Source: Mycobacterium sp.
GTDB taxonomy: Bacteria > Actinomycetota > Actinomycetes > Mycobacteriales > Mycobacteriaceae
Assembly (NCBI GenBank): GCA_021732005.1
Contig: JAKFVT010000016.1
Location: forward strand, 1-52,344
Reading direction: 5' to 3'
DNA: 52,344 nt
Below the pieces are notes generated by a model, which saw only the letters and a program-made list of their open reading frames with translations, did not search any database and had not been told where the DNA came from. Made by a program: the position numbers and the translations under genes. Numbering within the stretch: position 1 is the stretch's first letter; every line of letters begins with the position of its first letter. This document shows positions 28,237 to 40,036 of this stretch, piece after piece.

Positions 28237-28910
28237 TGCACCATCGTGCCGTATTCACCCGTGTCTGCACGCCTGGGGTCGCTGCGTTTTCGATTCTTCT
28301 CGAGGATGTTCGCCCACCCGCTCACGGCCAGGACGGGATTCGGAGTGAGATGCAGGACCAGCTGCACCATCGGCCCGATGCCGAAGGCGTAGATGACGGT
28401 CCCGACTCCCACGCTGCCGCCCAGCAGCCAGCCCACCGACAGCACGGTGGCTTCGATCGCGGTGCGGACCACACGTACCGAAATACCGGTCCGCGCAACC
28501 AATCCCGTCATCAAGCCGTCACGGGGACCGGGCCCCAGACCGGCGCCCACGTAGAGAACCGTCGACACCGCGTTGAGCAGCACCGCTCCCAGCATCAGGG
28601 CGACCCGGGCCGGTAGCGATTCGGGTGCGGTCAGCACCGTCAGTCCGGCGTCGACGGTCACCGCGATGACGACGACGTTGGCGACCGTGCCGATGCCGGG
28701 CCTGTTGCGCAACGGGATCCAGGCCAGCAACACGACGACGCCGACCACCGCCGAGGCCACCCCGATGGTCATCGGTGTGTGCCGGGTCAGCCCCTGGTGG
28801 AACACGTCCCACGGATCGAGGCCGAGTCCGGCGCGCACCATCATCGCCATCGACAGGCCGTAGCCGGTGAGGCCGGTCAGCAGGGCGAACCCGCGCAGCG
28901 CCGCGCTCAC
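28197..28910 (-). CDS. YczE/YitT-family integral membrane protein
   Basis: A 237-residue protein with about six hydrophobic helices (residues 5-25, 48-66, 76-95, 104-125, 145-163, 168-190) and a short basic tail. The pattern FALLTGLTGYGLSMAMMVRAGLGLDPWDVFHQG is characteristic of the DUF161/YczE group, with the second repeat at LYVGAGLGPGPRDGLMTGL. In Bacillus and others yczE is encoded divergently from its MocR regulator, as here. The GTG start at 28910 overlaps the stop of a 55-residue gene (GTGA), and its own end overlaps the ABC gene. Function is unproved; a transport role for a vitamin or amino-acid-like compound has been suggested. Confidence 0.8.
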   Translation of the reverse strand: MSAALRGFALLTGLTGYGLSMAMMVRAGLGLDPWDVFHQGLTRHTPMTIGVASAVVGVVVLLAWIPLRNRPGIGTVANVVVIAVTVDAGLTVLTAPESLPARVALMLGAVLLNAVSTVLYVGAGLGPGPRDGLMTGLVARTGISVRVVRTAIEATVLSVGWLLGGSVGVGTVIYAFGIGPMVQLVLHLTPNPVLAVSGWANILEKNRKRSDPRRADTGEYGTMVQCPMPPTRSTPTC

Positions 28911-29074
28911 CGGTGGTCGGAGAACCGCACGCGCAGGGCGTCGAGATCAGCTCGCATCCGGCGCGCGTCGGCGTCGACGTCCTCCCATCCGGTCGAGGAC
29001 GGATTCCAGGGGCCGTGGCCGGGGTCGAGGAGGGTCGCGAGGCGGGAGGCCACTCGGGAGAACCAGGTACTCAT
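28907..29074 (-). CDS. 55-residue small protein leading the YczE operon
   Basis: A short gene starting at ATG 29074 and ending in a TGA that overlaps the YczE GTG start (GTGA). The 55 residues open MSTWFSRVASRLATLLDPGH, then GPWNPSSTGWEDVDADARRM, and finish RADLDALRVRFSDHR. The N-terminal third is amphipathic and the last third is a charged helix. Third-position GC is very high, a GGAAG lies 10 bases before the ATG, and the stop-start overlap indicates real translation. I do not recognise the family. It is the first gene after the divergent MocR promoter. Confidence 0.72.
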   Translation of the reverse strand: MSTWFSRVASRLATLLDPGHGPWNPSSTGWEDVDADARRMRADLDALRVRFSDHR

Positions 29075-29094
29075 GTGAACCATACTTCCGACGG

Positions 29095-29136
29095 ACTGGC
29101 TTGCTCTTCAATAGCCAGTTGACTCATACTGGCCTG
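29095..29136. promoter_or_regulatory. repeated half-sites in the MocR/YczE divergent promoter
   Basis: Within the 65-bp intergenic region three related half-sites occur: ACTGGCTTG at 29095-29103, GCCAGT at 29114-29119 and ACTGGCCTG at 29128-29136. The first and third form a direct repeat 33 bp apart, close to three helical turns, and the second and third form an inverted repeat GCCAGT-N8-ACTGGC. MocR-type regulators bind direct and inverted repeats in divergent promoters, so this is the expected place for autoregulation and control of the YczE operon. Binding is inferred. Confidence 0.55.
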
Positions 29137-29139
29137 CAA

Positions 29140-30585
29140 ATGGCGACGACGATGACGGCCAGAACCCTCGATCCGGACCTTCTGGTCCGGGAGTTGGGCA
29201 ACTGGCGCACCTCCAGCAGAAGTGGCCCCTCCTACCAGGCATTGGCCGACGGGCTGCGCATGCTGATCGTCGACGGCCGGCTGCCGGTCGGTTCGCGGCT
29301 GCCCAGCGAACGCGTGCTCGCCGAAGCCCTGCGGGTCTCCCGCACCACCGTCACCGCCGCGTACGCGGAACTGCGCGACAGTGGCTACCTGCATGCCCGG
29401 CGCGGCGCCCGCAGCACGGTCGCACTCCCCCACACCCCGGTCAGTGTTCCGAGCCCGACACCGGCCGCCATCAACTTGGCGGCGGCCGCTCTGGCCGCCC
29501 CGGCCAGCGCCGTGCAGGACGCGTTCACCGAGGCCGCCCGCGAGTCCGCCGGCTATCTGCAGCAGACCGGTCATGACATGCGCGGGATCTTGCCCTTCCG
29601 TGAGGCGATCGCCGAACGCTATTGCGCCAGAGGGCTTCCCACCGAAGCCGACCAGATCATGGTCACCAGCGGTGCGCAGCACGCGATCGCGCTGATCCTG
29701 ACGACCTACGTTCAGCCCGGTGATCGGGTACTCGTGGAGCAGCCCACCTATCACGGGGCGCTCAGCGCGATCGCGACCGCGGGCGCCCGGCCCATTCCGG
29801 TGGCGATGACAAGGGAGGGTTGGGAACTCGACGCCGTACACGCCGCCGTGCGACAACTCGCCCCGACTCTGGCCTATCTGGTACCTGACAATCACAATCC
29901 GACAGGGTTCTCGATGCCGCCCGAGGACCGCAAGCGAATTTGCGACATCGTCGCCGAGACACGCACCCGCACAGTGATCGACGAAACCCTCACCGAAGTC
30001 TGGATCGACGAGCCGGTGCCGCCGCCGGTGGCTGCCTCGATGAGGACGCGCACCGACCTGATGATCACGATCGGATCGATGTCGAAGTCGTTCTGGGGCG
30101 GGATGCGCATCGGCTGGATCCGCGCCGAACCGAGCGTGCTCGCCACCATCCGCGCGGTCCGCCCGTCCATCGACCTGGGTACCTCGGTGGTCGAACAGCT
30201 CGCTGCGGCAAGGCTTCTCACGCATTGCGCCGCGGAGGTGCTGCCCGAACGCCGCGAGATCCTGCGGGGGCGACGGGCGCTGCTCCTCGAGCTGCTCGAG
30301 CAGCACCTGCCGGAGTGGCGCCCGCTGCCGGGCACCGGCGGCATGTCGCTGTGGGTGCAGCTGCCCGCGCCGGTGAGTTCGGCGATGTGCGCGTCGGCCT
30401 CCCGGCTCGGCGTCGAGTTGCCGCCCGGCCCCCGCTTCGGGGTGGACGGCACGCTCGAGCGCTTCGTCCGGATTCCGTTCGCGCTGCCCGAGGATGAGCT
30501 GACCGAGGCCATCGAGCTGCTCGGCCGGGCGTGGCGCAGCATCACCGGCTCGGCCGCCGTCGAGTCGACGGCCGTGGTGATCTAG
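29140..30585 (+). CDS. MocR/PdxR-type transcriptional regulator (GntR wHTH + aminotransferase fold)
   Basis: A 481-residue regulator. Residues 30-95 are a GntR winged helix (GSRLPSERVLAEALRVSRTTVTAAY, wing SGYLHARRGARSTV). Residues 115-475 resemble a fold-type I aminotransferase, with SGAQHAIALI, PDNHNPTG, DET at 281-283 and the PLP-binding lysine K316 in GSMSKSFWGG. MocR proteins sense PLP or PLP-amino-acid adducts and activate or repress a divergent gene. Here the divergent gene encodes YczE behind a small protein, the arrangement known for YczR-YczE. The ATG at 29140 is preferred; longer frames to 28867 run through the small gene on the other strand. Confidence 0.88.
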   Translation: MATTMTARTLDPDLLVRELGNWRTSSRSGPSYQALADGLRMLIVDGRLPVGSRLPSERVLAEALRVSRTTVTAAYAELRDSGYLHARRGARSTVALPHTPVSVPSPTPAAINLAAAALAAPASAVQDAFTEAARESAGYLQQTGHDMRGILPFREAIAERYCARGLPTEADQIMVTSGAQHAIALILTTYVQPGDRVLVEQPTYHGALSAIATAGARPIPVAMTREGWELDAVHAAVRQLAPTLAYLVPDNHNPTGFSMPPEDRKRICDIVAETRTRTVIDETLTEVWIDEPVPPPVAASMRTRTDLMITIGSMSKSFWGGMRIGWIRAEPSVLATIRAVRPSIDLGTSVVEQLAAARLLTHCAAEVLPERREILRGRRALLLELLEQHLPEWRPLPGTGGMSLWVQLPAPVSSAMCASASRLGVELPPGPRFGVDGTLERFVRIPFALPEDELTEAIELLGRAWRSITGSAAVESTAVVI

Positions 30586-30591
30586 CGATTC

Positions 30592-30630
30592 CGGCGCGAA
30601 AACGTTCGCTCAGCGGCGGTTTCCGCGCCG
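30592..30630. terminator. imperfect hairpin between convergent MocR and serB2 genes
   Basis: The arms CGGCGCG (30592-30598) and CGCGCCG (30624-30630) pair perfectly, and after one unpaired C the stem extends with AAA/TTT. It lies in the 51-bp gap between two converging genes, so it could end both transcripts. No clear U-run follows in either direction. The sequence also resembles intergenic repeats seen in mycobacterial genomes. Confidence 0.45.
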
Positions 30631-30636
30631 AAATCC

Positions 30637-33684
<3,048 letters not shown>

Positions 33685-33801
33685 CTAGCCGCCCGTCGCC
33701 GCCAATGGGCTGTGGGTCCTACATTCTGTCGTATTTGTCACCGGGACACCTTCAACCGCAGCTCAGCGACCGTGCAACAGCCGGGTGTTACCGTCGGCGG
33801 C

Positions 33802-34857
33802 GTGCTGATCGGTGGTGGGCGTGCGGGTGTCGTGATGGCCGCCGGGGCGGCGCTGGCCGCGGTCGCCATGACCGTCGCCAGCGGGTGCTCCACAACTCCG
33901 CCGAAGGCCGCGCCACCGGGCGCACCCTCCCTGGTCACCAGCACCACCAAAATCGCGAGCGCGGGCGTGCTGGGCAATCAGCGCCGGCCCGACGAATCGT
34001 GTGCACCCGAGCCGGCCCGCCTCGACCCGGCCGCGCCCGACCCGCAGCGCATCGTGGTGCTGTCCGGTGACGAACTCGACGCACTGTGCGCGCTGGGCCT
34101 GCAGACGCGGATCGTGGCGGCCGCCCTGCCCGACGGGTCCACCAGCCAGCCGTCGTATCTGGGCACCGTCATCCACAACCTGCCCGCAGCCGGCACCCGC
34201 AGCGCACCGGACCTGACCGCGATCGCGGCCGCCAAACCGGACCTGATCCTCGGCTCCCAGGCGTTGACGCCACAGTCTCTGCCGGAGCTGACCGCCATTG
34301 CCCCGACCGTGTTCGCCGACGCCCCCGGTGCCCAGTGGCAGGACAACGTGCGCACCGTCGGGGTGGCGACCGGACGGGCCCAAGCCGCGGCCGATCTGAT
34401 CGGCGGGTTCACCGAGCAGGCCAAGCAGAAGGGCATGGCCAACGACGCCCCGCACTTCCAGGCCTCCATCGTCCAGTTCACCGACACCACGATGCGGGTG
34501 TACGGCGCCGCAAACTTCCCGGCGTCGGTGTTGGCCGACGTCGGCGTGGATCGTCCTGCAGCACAACGGTTTACCGACAAGCCGTACATCGAGATCGGGA
34601 TCTCCGACGCGGATCTGAACCGTTCCCCGGACCTGTCCGCCGCCGACGGCGACATTATCTATCTGTCGTTCGCCTCACCCGCGGCCAAGGATCGAGCGCC
34701 GGCCGTCCTCGACAGCGCGCCGTGGCGAAAGCTGTCGGCCAACCGAGACAACCGCGTCTTCGTCGTCAACAACGAGGTGTGGCAGACCGGCCAGGGCCTG
34801 GTCGCCGCGCGCGGCATCCTCGACGACCTGCGCTGGCTCAACGCTCCGATCAACTAG
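33802..34857 (+). CDS. fecB: iron-siderophore substrate-binding lipoprotein FecB
   Basis: A 351-residue periplasmic-type binding protein anchored as a lipoprotein. The signal peptide ends VASGC. The class III (FecB/FhuD) fold shows QRIVVLSGDELDALCALGLQ, RSAPDLTAIAAAKPDLILGSQ, IAPTVFADAPGAQWQDNVR, FPASVLADVGVDRPAAQRF and a final RVFVVNNEVWQTGQGLVAARG. It is close to the M. tuberculosis FecB sequence as I recall it, including the motif GVLGN-x-R-x-PDESC. A GTG at 33802 is the best start because it leads straight into the signal peptide; the longer frame from 33679 is promoter sequence. Confidence 0.9.
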   Translation: MLIGGGRAGVVMAAGAALAAVAMTVASGCSTTPPKAAPPGAPSLVTSTTKIASAGVLGNQRRPDESCAPEPARLDPAAPDPQRIVVLSGDELDALCALGLQTRIVAAALPDGSTSQPSYLGTVIHNLPAAGTRSAPDLTAIAAAKPDLILGSQALTPQSLPELTAIAPTVFADAPGAQWQDNVRTVGVATGRAQAAADLIGGFTEQAKQKGMANDAPHFQASIVQFTDTTMRVYGAANFPASVLADVGVDRPAAQRFTDKPYIEIGISDADLNRSPDLSAADGDIIYLSFASPAAKDRAPAVLDSAPWRKLSANRDNRVFVVNNEVWQTGQGLVAARGILDDLRWLNAPIN

Positions 34858-34879
34858 CGGTAGGCGGTAAGTTCACACC

Positions 34880-35155
34880 GTGTTCCACGTGCTGACGATC
34901 ACTTATGAGAAGCCGCTCGACGTCGTCGACCAGACCCGGCCGGCCCATCTGGCGTTCCTGAACGACGAAATCGAGGCCGGGCGTCTGCTGCTCGCCGGGC
35001 GCCTGGAGACAGGTACCGGCGGGGTCCTGATCACCGCGGATATCAGCACCGAGGATGCCCAGAGCATCATCGACAACGACCCGTACACGCTGGCGGGCGT
35101 GGTCAGCTATCAGCGGTTATCTTTTAACGGCGGGGTCCGCGCCGCCGGGCTGTAA
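34880..35155 (+). CDS. YCII-domain small protein
   Basis: A 91-residue protein of the YCII (YciI-like) family. Residues 1-85 form the ferredoxin-like fold: HVLTITYEKPLDVVD, RPAHLAFLNDEIEAGRLLLAGRLE, then DNDPYTLAGVVSYQRLSF. The conserved His and Asp pair of the family (His in RPAHLAFL, Asp in DNDPY) is present. Members dimerise; some act as lyases or partners of other enzymes, but the usual role is unknown. The GTG at 34880 is 22 bp after the fecB stop, so the two genes are probably cotranscribed. Confidence 0.78.
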   Translation: MFHVLTITYEKPLDVVDQTRPAHLAFLNDEIEAGRLLLAGRLETGTGGVLITADISTEDAQSIIDNDPYTLAGVVSYQRLSFNGGVRAAGL

Positions 35156-35284
35156 ACCTCGTCACGTCGGGATTAGGCACCCGCCCCGCCGGGTTATGTC
35201 TGTTGGTCGCAGCGTTGCGACTCAACTTGCACTCAAAACGCTGAATCAATCAGTGCTGCCTGAAACGCGATCAAAGAGGACACG

Positions 35285-36337
35285 ATGAGCACAGTTACCG
35301 CTTACGCCGCCACGTCGGCAACCGAGCCCCTGACCAAGACGACCGTCACCCGCCGCGAGGTTGGCGCGCACGACGTCAAATTCGACATCCACTTCGCCGG
35401 AATCTGTCACTCCGACATCCACACGGTGCGCGGCGAATGGGGCGGTGTCCGTTACCCGCTCGTACCCGGACACGAAATCGCCGGTGTCGTAACCGAAGTC
35501 GGCTCAGATGTGACCAAGTACAAGGTCGGCGACCGGGTCGGCGTCGGCTGCTTCGTCGACTCCTGCCGCGAATGCGACAGCTGTAAGGCGGGCCTGCAGC
35601 AGTACTGCACCGGCTCGGGCATGGTCGGCACCTACGGCTCGGTGGGTCGCGACGGCCAGCCCACCGCAGGTGGCTACAGCGGCAACATCGTCGTCGACGA
35701 AAACTATGTACTGCGCATCCCCGATTCGCTGTCGCTGGAGGCCGCCGCGCCGCTGATGTGCGCAGGCATCACCACCTTCTCCCCCCTGCGGCACTGGAAT
35801 GCCGGTCCGGGCAAGCGAATTGCGGTCGTCGGTCTCGGCGGCCTCGGGCACATGGGCGTCAAGCTCGGTGTCGCGATGGGCGCTGAGGTGACGGTGTTGT
35901 CGCAGTCGCTGAAGAAGATGGAAGACGGCTTGCGACTGGGAGCCGGCGAGTACTACGCGACCAGCGATCCCGAGACGTTCACCAAGCTGCGCAACTCTTT
36001 CGACCTGATCCTGAACACCGTGTCGGCCAACCTGGACCTGAGCGCTTACCTGAGCACCTTGCGGGTTGATGGCACGCTGGTCGAGTTGGGCATGCCCGAG
36101 CAGCCGATGGTCGTCCCGGCGCAGCCGCTGGTCAGCATGCGGCGCCACCTGTCGGGGTCGATGATCGGCGGCATCCCGGAAACCCAGGAGATGCTGGACT
36201 TCTGCGCCGCCAACGGCATCGAGCCCGAGATCGAGCTGATCCAGCCGGATTACATCAACGAGGCCTACGAGCGCGTGCTCGTCAGCGACGTGCGGTACCG
36301 CTTCGTGATCGACACCGAATCGCTGCGTACCGCGTAG
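35285..36337 (+). CDS. adhC: NADP-dependent alcohol dehydrogenase AdhC (cinnamyl-alcohol-dehydrogenase type)
   Basis: A 350-residue zinc alcohol dehydrogenase. The catalytic zinc ligands are Cys in GICHSDIHT, His in [10 protein letters not shown] and Cys in IVVDENY-flanking region. The structural zinc site is the four-cysteine cluster in [12 protein letters not shown] and QQYC. The Rossmann motif is [15 protein letters not shown]. It ends near [31 protein letters not shown], as the CAD group does. The enzyme reduces aldehydes to alcohols with NADPH. A GAGGAC precedes the ATG at 35285, and 129 bp of upstream sequence should hold its own promoter. Synteny fits Rv3045. Confidence 0.93.
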   Translation: MSTVTAYAATSATEPLTKTTVTRREVGAHDVKFDIHFAGICHSDIHTVRGEWGGVRYPLVPGHEIAGVVTEVGSDVTKYKVGDRVGVGCFVDSCRECDSCKAGLQQYCTGSGMVGTYGSVGRDGQPTAGGYSGNIVVDENYVLRIPDSLSLEAAAPLMCAGITTFSPLRHWNAGPGKRIAVVGLGGLGHMGVKLGVAMGAEVTVLSQSLKKMEDGLRLGAGEYYATSDPETFTKLRNSFDLILNTVSANLDLSAYLSTLRVDGTLVELGMPEQPMVVPAQPLVSMRRHLSGSMIGGIPETQEMLDFCAANGIEPEIELIQPDYINEAYERVLVSDVRYRFVIDTESLRTA

Positions 36338-36340
36338 CGA

Positions 36341-36670
36341 TCACTCGCTGACGGGGTCCTCGGACACACCGGCCAGCGGCCAACCGGCCGCGGCCAGTGT
36401 GGCCGCGACCCGCTTGACGTTGTCCGGCCCGGCATCGTGGTGACTGACGTCCTTGATGAATGCCGCGATCTCGTCCTCGTCGATTCCGCCGTCGAGGACG
36501 GCCGAGTCCTTGGCGGTGATGTTGGCGACGACCTCTTTGATCTGCTCTTCGGTCAGCGGGGTCGAGCGCAACAAGGCCAGCAGCGGGACCCGGTCAGGAC
36601 CGGGCACACCGTTGGGGTAGCCGGCCCGTAGCCAGTTCAGGATCGAGTTCAACAGCGACGTAGCGGTCAC
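36341..36670 (-). CDS. DUF3349 domain protein (Rv3046c type)
   Basis: A 109-residue all-helical cytoplasmic protein of the DUF3349 family. Typical elements are SLLNSILNWLRAGYPNGVPGPDRVPLLALLRS, LTEEQIKEVVANI and IDEDEIAAFIKDV, then KRVAATLAAAGWPLAGV. The GPDRVPLLALL segment is the strongest family match. No catalytic residues are apparent; the family's biochemical role is unknown. Start is GTG at 36670. Its stop lies 3 bp from the adhC stop on the other strand, as in M. tuberculosis. Confidence 0.82.
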   Translation of the reverse strand: MTATSLLNSILNWLRAGYPNGVPGPDRVPLLALLRSTPLTEEQIKEVVANITAKDSAVLDGGIDEDEIAAFIKDVSHHDAGPDNVKRVAATLAAAGWPLAGVSEDPVSE

Positions 36671-36744
36671 GCCGCCCAGTCTCTCGGTTAGGTCCGAACT
36701 GCGCCAGCACCGATGGGACAGTTCTCCCCCGGTTCATACCGCGT

Positions 36745-37617
36745 TCACCGGTCGACGGCGTATTTGCCCAGGAATTGCACGACCGCGTCGGCGAACAGGT
36801 CGTTGCGGTCACCGGCGACCATGTGTCCGGCGCCCGCGACGTCGACGAACTCGATCTGAGGGAAGCGCGCGAGGAAGTTGTCGGCGCGTTCCTGGGTGAC
36901 GAGGTCGCTCATCTGACCGCGCACCAGCAGCATCGGGGTGCCGGCCGCCACGATCGCTGCGACCGCGGCGTTGATGCGATCGACGTCGGTCACCTCGATG
37001 GGCGGGCGCGACGCGCTGCCGTCAATGAACTTCGGATCCCAATGCCAGTACCAGCGGCCGTCACGGTGACGCAGATTGGCGCGAAGACCGTCGAGGTCGT
37101 CGGGGCGGCCGCGGTGCGGGTTGTACTCCTGAATCATGTCGGCCACCTCGTCGAGCGACGCGAACCCGGATTCCATGCGGTCGTACATGAATTGGTGGAT
37201 CCGCGACGCGCCCGACGGGTCCATGTCCGGGACGATGTCGACGAGAACGAGGGCGCGCAATGCCTCGGGGGCGATCTCACCGGCGAGCAGCATGCCGGTG
37301 AACCCACCCAGGGATGCGCCGACGAGCACCGGCCGCGGCGGCAACCGGCGCAGGAGTTCGAGCACATCCCCGGCGAAGCTGACCACCCGGTAGTCACCGT
37401 CGGGTGACCAGTCGGACTCGCCGTGGCCGCGCAGGTCGACGGTGACCGCCTGCCACCCGCGGGCGGCCACTGCCGCGGCTGCCCGGCCCCACGATCGTCG
37501 CGTCTGGCCACCACCGTGCAGGAACACGACTGCGGGCGCATCCGGCTCGCCGATGCGGTCGGCCGCGATGCGGATCCCGTCGACACCAGCCGCGCTGAAG
37601 GGTTCGGGTGTGCTCAC
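36745..37617 (-). CDS. alpha/beta-hydrolase fold protein
   Basis: A 290-residue serine hydrolase. The oxyanion segment is FLHGGGQTRRSWG, the nucleophile elbow is VGASLGGFTG, the acid is in LVRGQMSDLVT and the His in AGAGHMVAGD. A short cap with RHRDGRWYWHWDPKF between strands 6 and 7 suggests a haloalkane-dehalogenase or esterase-like subgroup. The GTG at 37617 is preferred to an ATG at 37638, as the family usually has only a few residues before the first strand. It is not in this place in M. tuberculosis. Substrate cannot be predicted. Confidence 0.82.
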   Translation of the reverse strand: MSTPEPFSAAGVDGIRIAADRIGEPDAPAVVFLHGGGQTRRSWGRAAAAVAARGWQAVTVDLRGHGESDWSPDGDYRVVSFAGDVLELLRRLPPRPVLVGASLGGFTGMLLAGEIAPEALRALVLVDIVPDMDPSGASRIHQFMYDRMESGFASLDEVADMIQEYNPHRGRPDDLDGLRANLRHRDGRWYWHWDPKFIDGSASRPPIEVTDVDRINAAVAAIVAAGTPMLLVRGQMSDLVTQERADNFLARFPQIEFVDVAGAGHMVAGDRNDLFADAVVQFLGKYAVDR

Positions 37618-37758
37618 GCAACCAGCATCCGTGATCAAATCGCCAGCTCAAAGCACCAGTCCCACCCGAATGAAGCCTTTGGTCTCGATAACCGGGACGA
37701 ACGGCCCTACGGTGACGCCGCTGCGGCGCGGACGTTGGACGGGTGGAGCGGAACATAG

Positions 37759-38604
37759 ATGACCCATAGGGCGGTCTTTCCCCGGGTGACCCGCGCGTTG
37801 GAGCGCCCGTGGTACATCCTCGGCCGGATCGGCGATCAGACGCTGTTCTACGCCAAAGCAATAGCAGGCATTCCGATGGCAGTGCGCTCCTACCGTACTG
37901 AAATCGTTCGGCTGATCGCCGAGATCAGCATGGGCGCAGGCGTCTTGGCGATGATCGGCGGCACGCTGGTGGTCGTCGGGTTTCTCACCGTCGCCACCGG
38001 CGGAACGTTGGCGGTGCAGGGCTACAGCTCGCTGGGCAACATCGGCATCGAAGCACTCACCGGTTTCCTTGCGGCATTCATCAACGTGCGCATCTCGGCA
38101 CCCGTCGTGGCGGGGATCGGTTTGGCCGCCACCTTCGGGGCGGGCGTCACCGCCCAACTGGGGGCGATGCGCGTCAACCAGGAGATCGATGCCCTCGAAG
38201 CGATGGCGATCCCGTCGCTGGTTTTCTTGGTCAGCACCAGGATCGTCGCGGGAATGGTGTCGATCGCGCCGCTGTATGCGGTCGCGGTGATCCTGTCCTT
38301 CCTCGCCAGCCAATTCACCACCGTCGCGCTGCTGGGGCAGTCGGCGGGCCTCTACCAGCACTACTTCTCGACGTTCCTGAGCCCGATAGACCTGATGTGG
38401 TCGTTCGCCCAAGCCATCCTGATGGCGATGGCAATCCTGTTGATCCACACCTATTTTGGCTACTACGCATCCGGCGGACCCTCGGGGGTCGGCGTCGCGA
38501 CGGGTGACGCGGTCCGGACCTCACTGGTGGTTCTGGTGTCCGTGACATTGCTGATCTCGCTGGCGATCTACGGCAGCCAGGGACGATTCAACCTGGCGGG
38601 CTGA
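37759..38604 (+). CDS. orphan YrbEB/MlaE-type ABC permease
   Basis: A 281-residue membrane permease of the MlaE/YrbE family. The N-terminal amphipathic segment LFYAKAIAGIPMAVRSYRTEIVRLIAEISMG is the form seen in YrbEB proteins of mycobacterial mce operons. Five to six helices follow, with the MlaE core GAGVTAQLGAMRVNQEIDALEAMAI containing the EQE-like Glu and coupling region. In mce operons yrbEA, yrbEB and mceA-F stand together and use the MceG ATPase for lipid import; here no yrbEA or mce gene is next to it. A GGAGCGG lies before the ATG. Confidence 0.85.
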   Translation: MTHRAVFPRVTRALERPWYILGRIGDQTLFYAKAIAGIPMAVRSYRTEIVRLIAEISMGAGVLAMIGGTLVVVGFLTVATGGTLAVQGYSSLGNIGIEALTGFLAAFINVRISAPVVAGIGLAATFGAGVTAQLGAMRVNQEIDALEAMAIPSLVFLVSTRIVAGMVSIAPLYAVAVILSFLASQFTTVALLGQSAGLYQHYFSTFLSPIDLMWSFAQAILMAMAILLIHTYFGYYASGGPSGVGVATGDAVRTSLVVLVSVTLLISLAIYGSQGRFNLAG

Positions 38605-38609
38605 CGTTC

Positions 38610-38849
38610 TCAGTCCAGTTGCGGGATCGACGCGTCGGTGGCGAGTTCGGCGTACCGCCGCATGAGCCGAAATGCGGTGGCGCGGTTCAACTCTGGATCA
38701 ACGGGCTCACTGCGGACAACGCGTCTGGTGCCGGCACTCGCGGTGCTCGGATTGCTGGGAAGTCTGTGGCTGGTGCTGTCGAACTTCAGGTTGCCGTCGA
38801 AATCGTAGGCACCGTTGACGAACTGATTCAGGGGATGTCGAACCCGTCC
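38610..38849 (-). pseudogene. coding-like stretch with no start codon downstream of nrdF
   Basis: On the minus strand the frame from 38849 to a TGA at 38610 has no stop for about 78 codons. Segments such as NQFVNGAYDFDGNLKFD and ELNRATAFRLMRRYAELATD look like folded protein. There is no ATG, GTG or early TTG, and the third-position GC (about 73 percent) is lower than in the neighbouring genes. The position matches Rv3047c in M. tuberculosis, a short gene of unknown function, but I cannot compare the sequences. It could be a decayed relative or noncoding. The plus strand holds a 48-residue frame at 38662-38808 that may compete. Confidence 0.32.
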
Positions 38850-38851
38850 TG

Positions 38852-38885
38852 CCGCACGGCCTCTGGCGTTCCCGAGGCCGTGCGG
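38852..38885 (-). terminator. 12-bp perfect stem-loop after nrdF
   Basis: The arms CCGCACGGCCTC (38852-38863) and GAGGCCGTGCGG (38874-38885) are perfect complements with a 10-base loop. It sits 16 bp beyond the nrdF stop. No U-run follows, which is common among mycobacterial terminators. It can work in either direction, for the yrbEB transcript as well as for nrdF. Confidence 0.7.
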
Positions 38886-38900
38886 TAAGACCGCAGGGGA

Positions 38901-39887
<987 letters not shown>

Positions 39888-39926
39888 TCACCATGCTGTT
39901 TGCCCCGTTTCCGGCTGACGCCCAAA

Positions 39927-39974
39927 ACACTACCCCTGGGGTGTGACGACACGCCGCAACACAAGAAGTTGTGT
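39927..39974. promoter_or_regulatory. two candidate NrdR boxes upstream of nrdF
   Basis: Box 1 at 39959-39974 reads ACACAAGAAGTTGTGT, a perfect palindrome extended to 24 bases in CGCAACACAA-GAAG-TTGTGTTGCG. Box 2 at 39927-39942 reads ACACTACCCCTGGGGT. They start exactly 32 bp apart, three helical turns, the spacing known for paired NrdR boxes. The NrdR consensus is ACACWANNNNTWGTGT, and NrdR represses ribonucleotide reductase genes when bound to ATP and dATP. The pair lies 51-99 bp before the nrdF start codon. Confidence 0.75.
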
Positions 39975-40036
39975 TGCGGCGGTGCCGAACGTACAGGTCC
40001 GACGCACGCCGCGACGGGGCTCGGCGTGTCGGGTGT

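Noticed and set aside
35156..35284. A CIRCE-like heat-shock element upstream of adhC, suggested by TTGCACTC
   Set aside because: The inverted arm GAGTGC is absent, so only half of the element is present by chance.
36671..36744. GAACTG/CAGTTC inverted repeat as a terminator between the hydrolase and DUF3349 genes
   Set aside because: The arms are only 6 bp with a 17-base spacer and no U-run, too weak to call.
38619..38888. An 89-codon plus-strand frame after yrbEB
   Set aside because: It runs through the nrdF terminator hairpin and has no domain. The minus-strand frame in the same place looks more like coding sequence.
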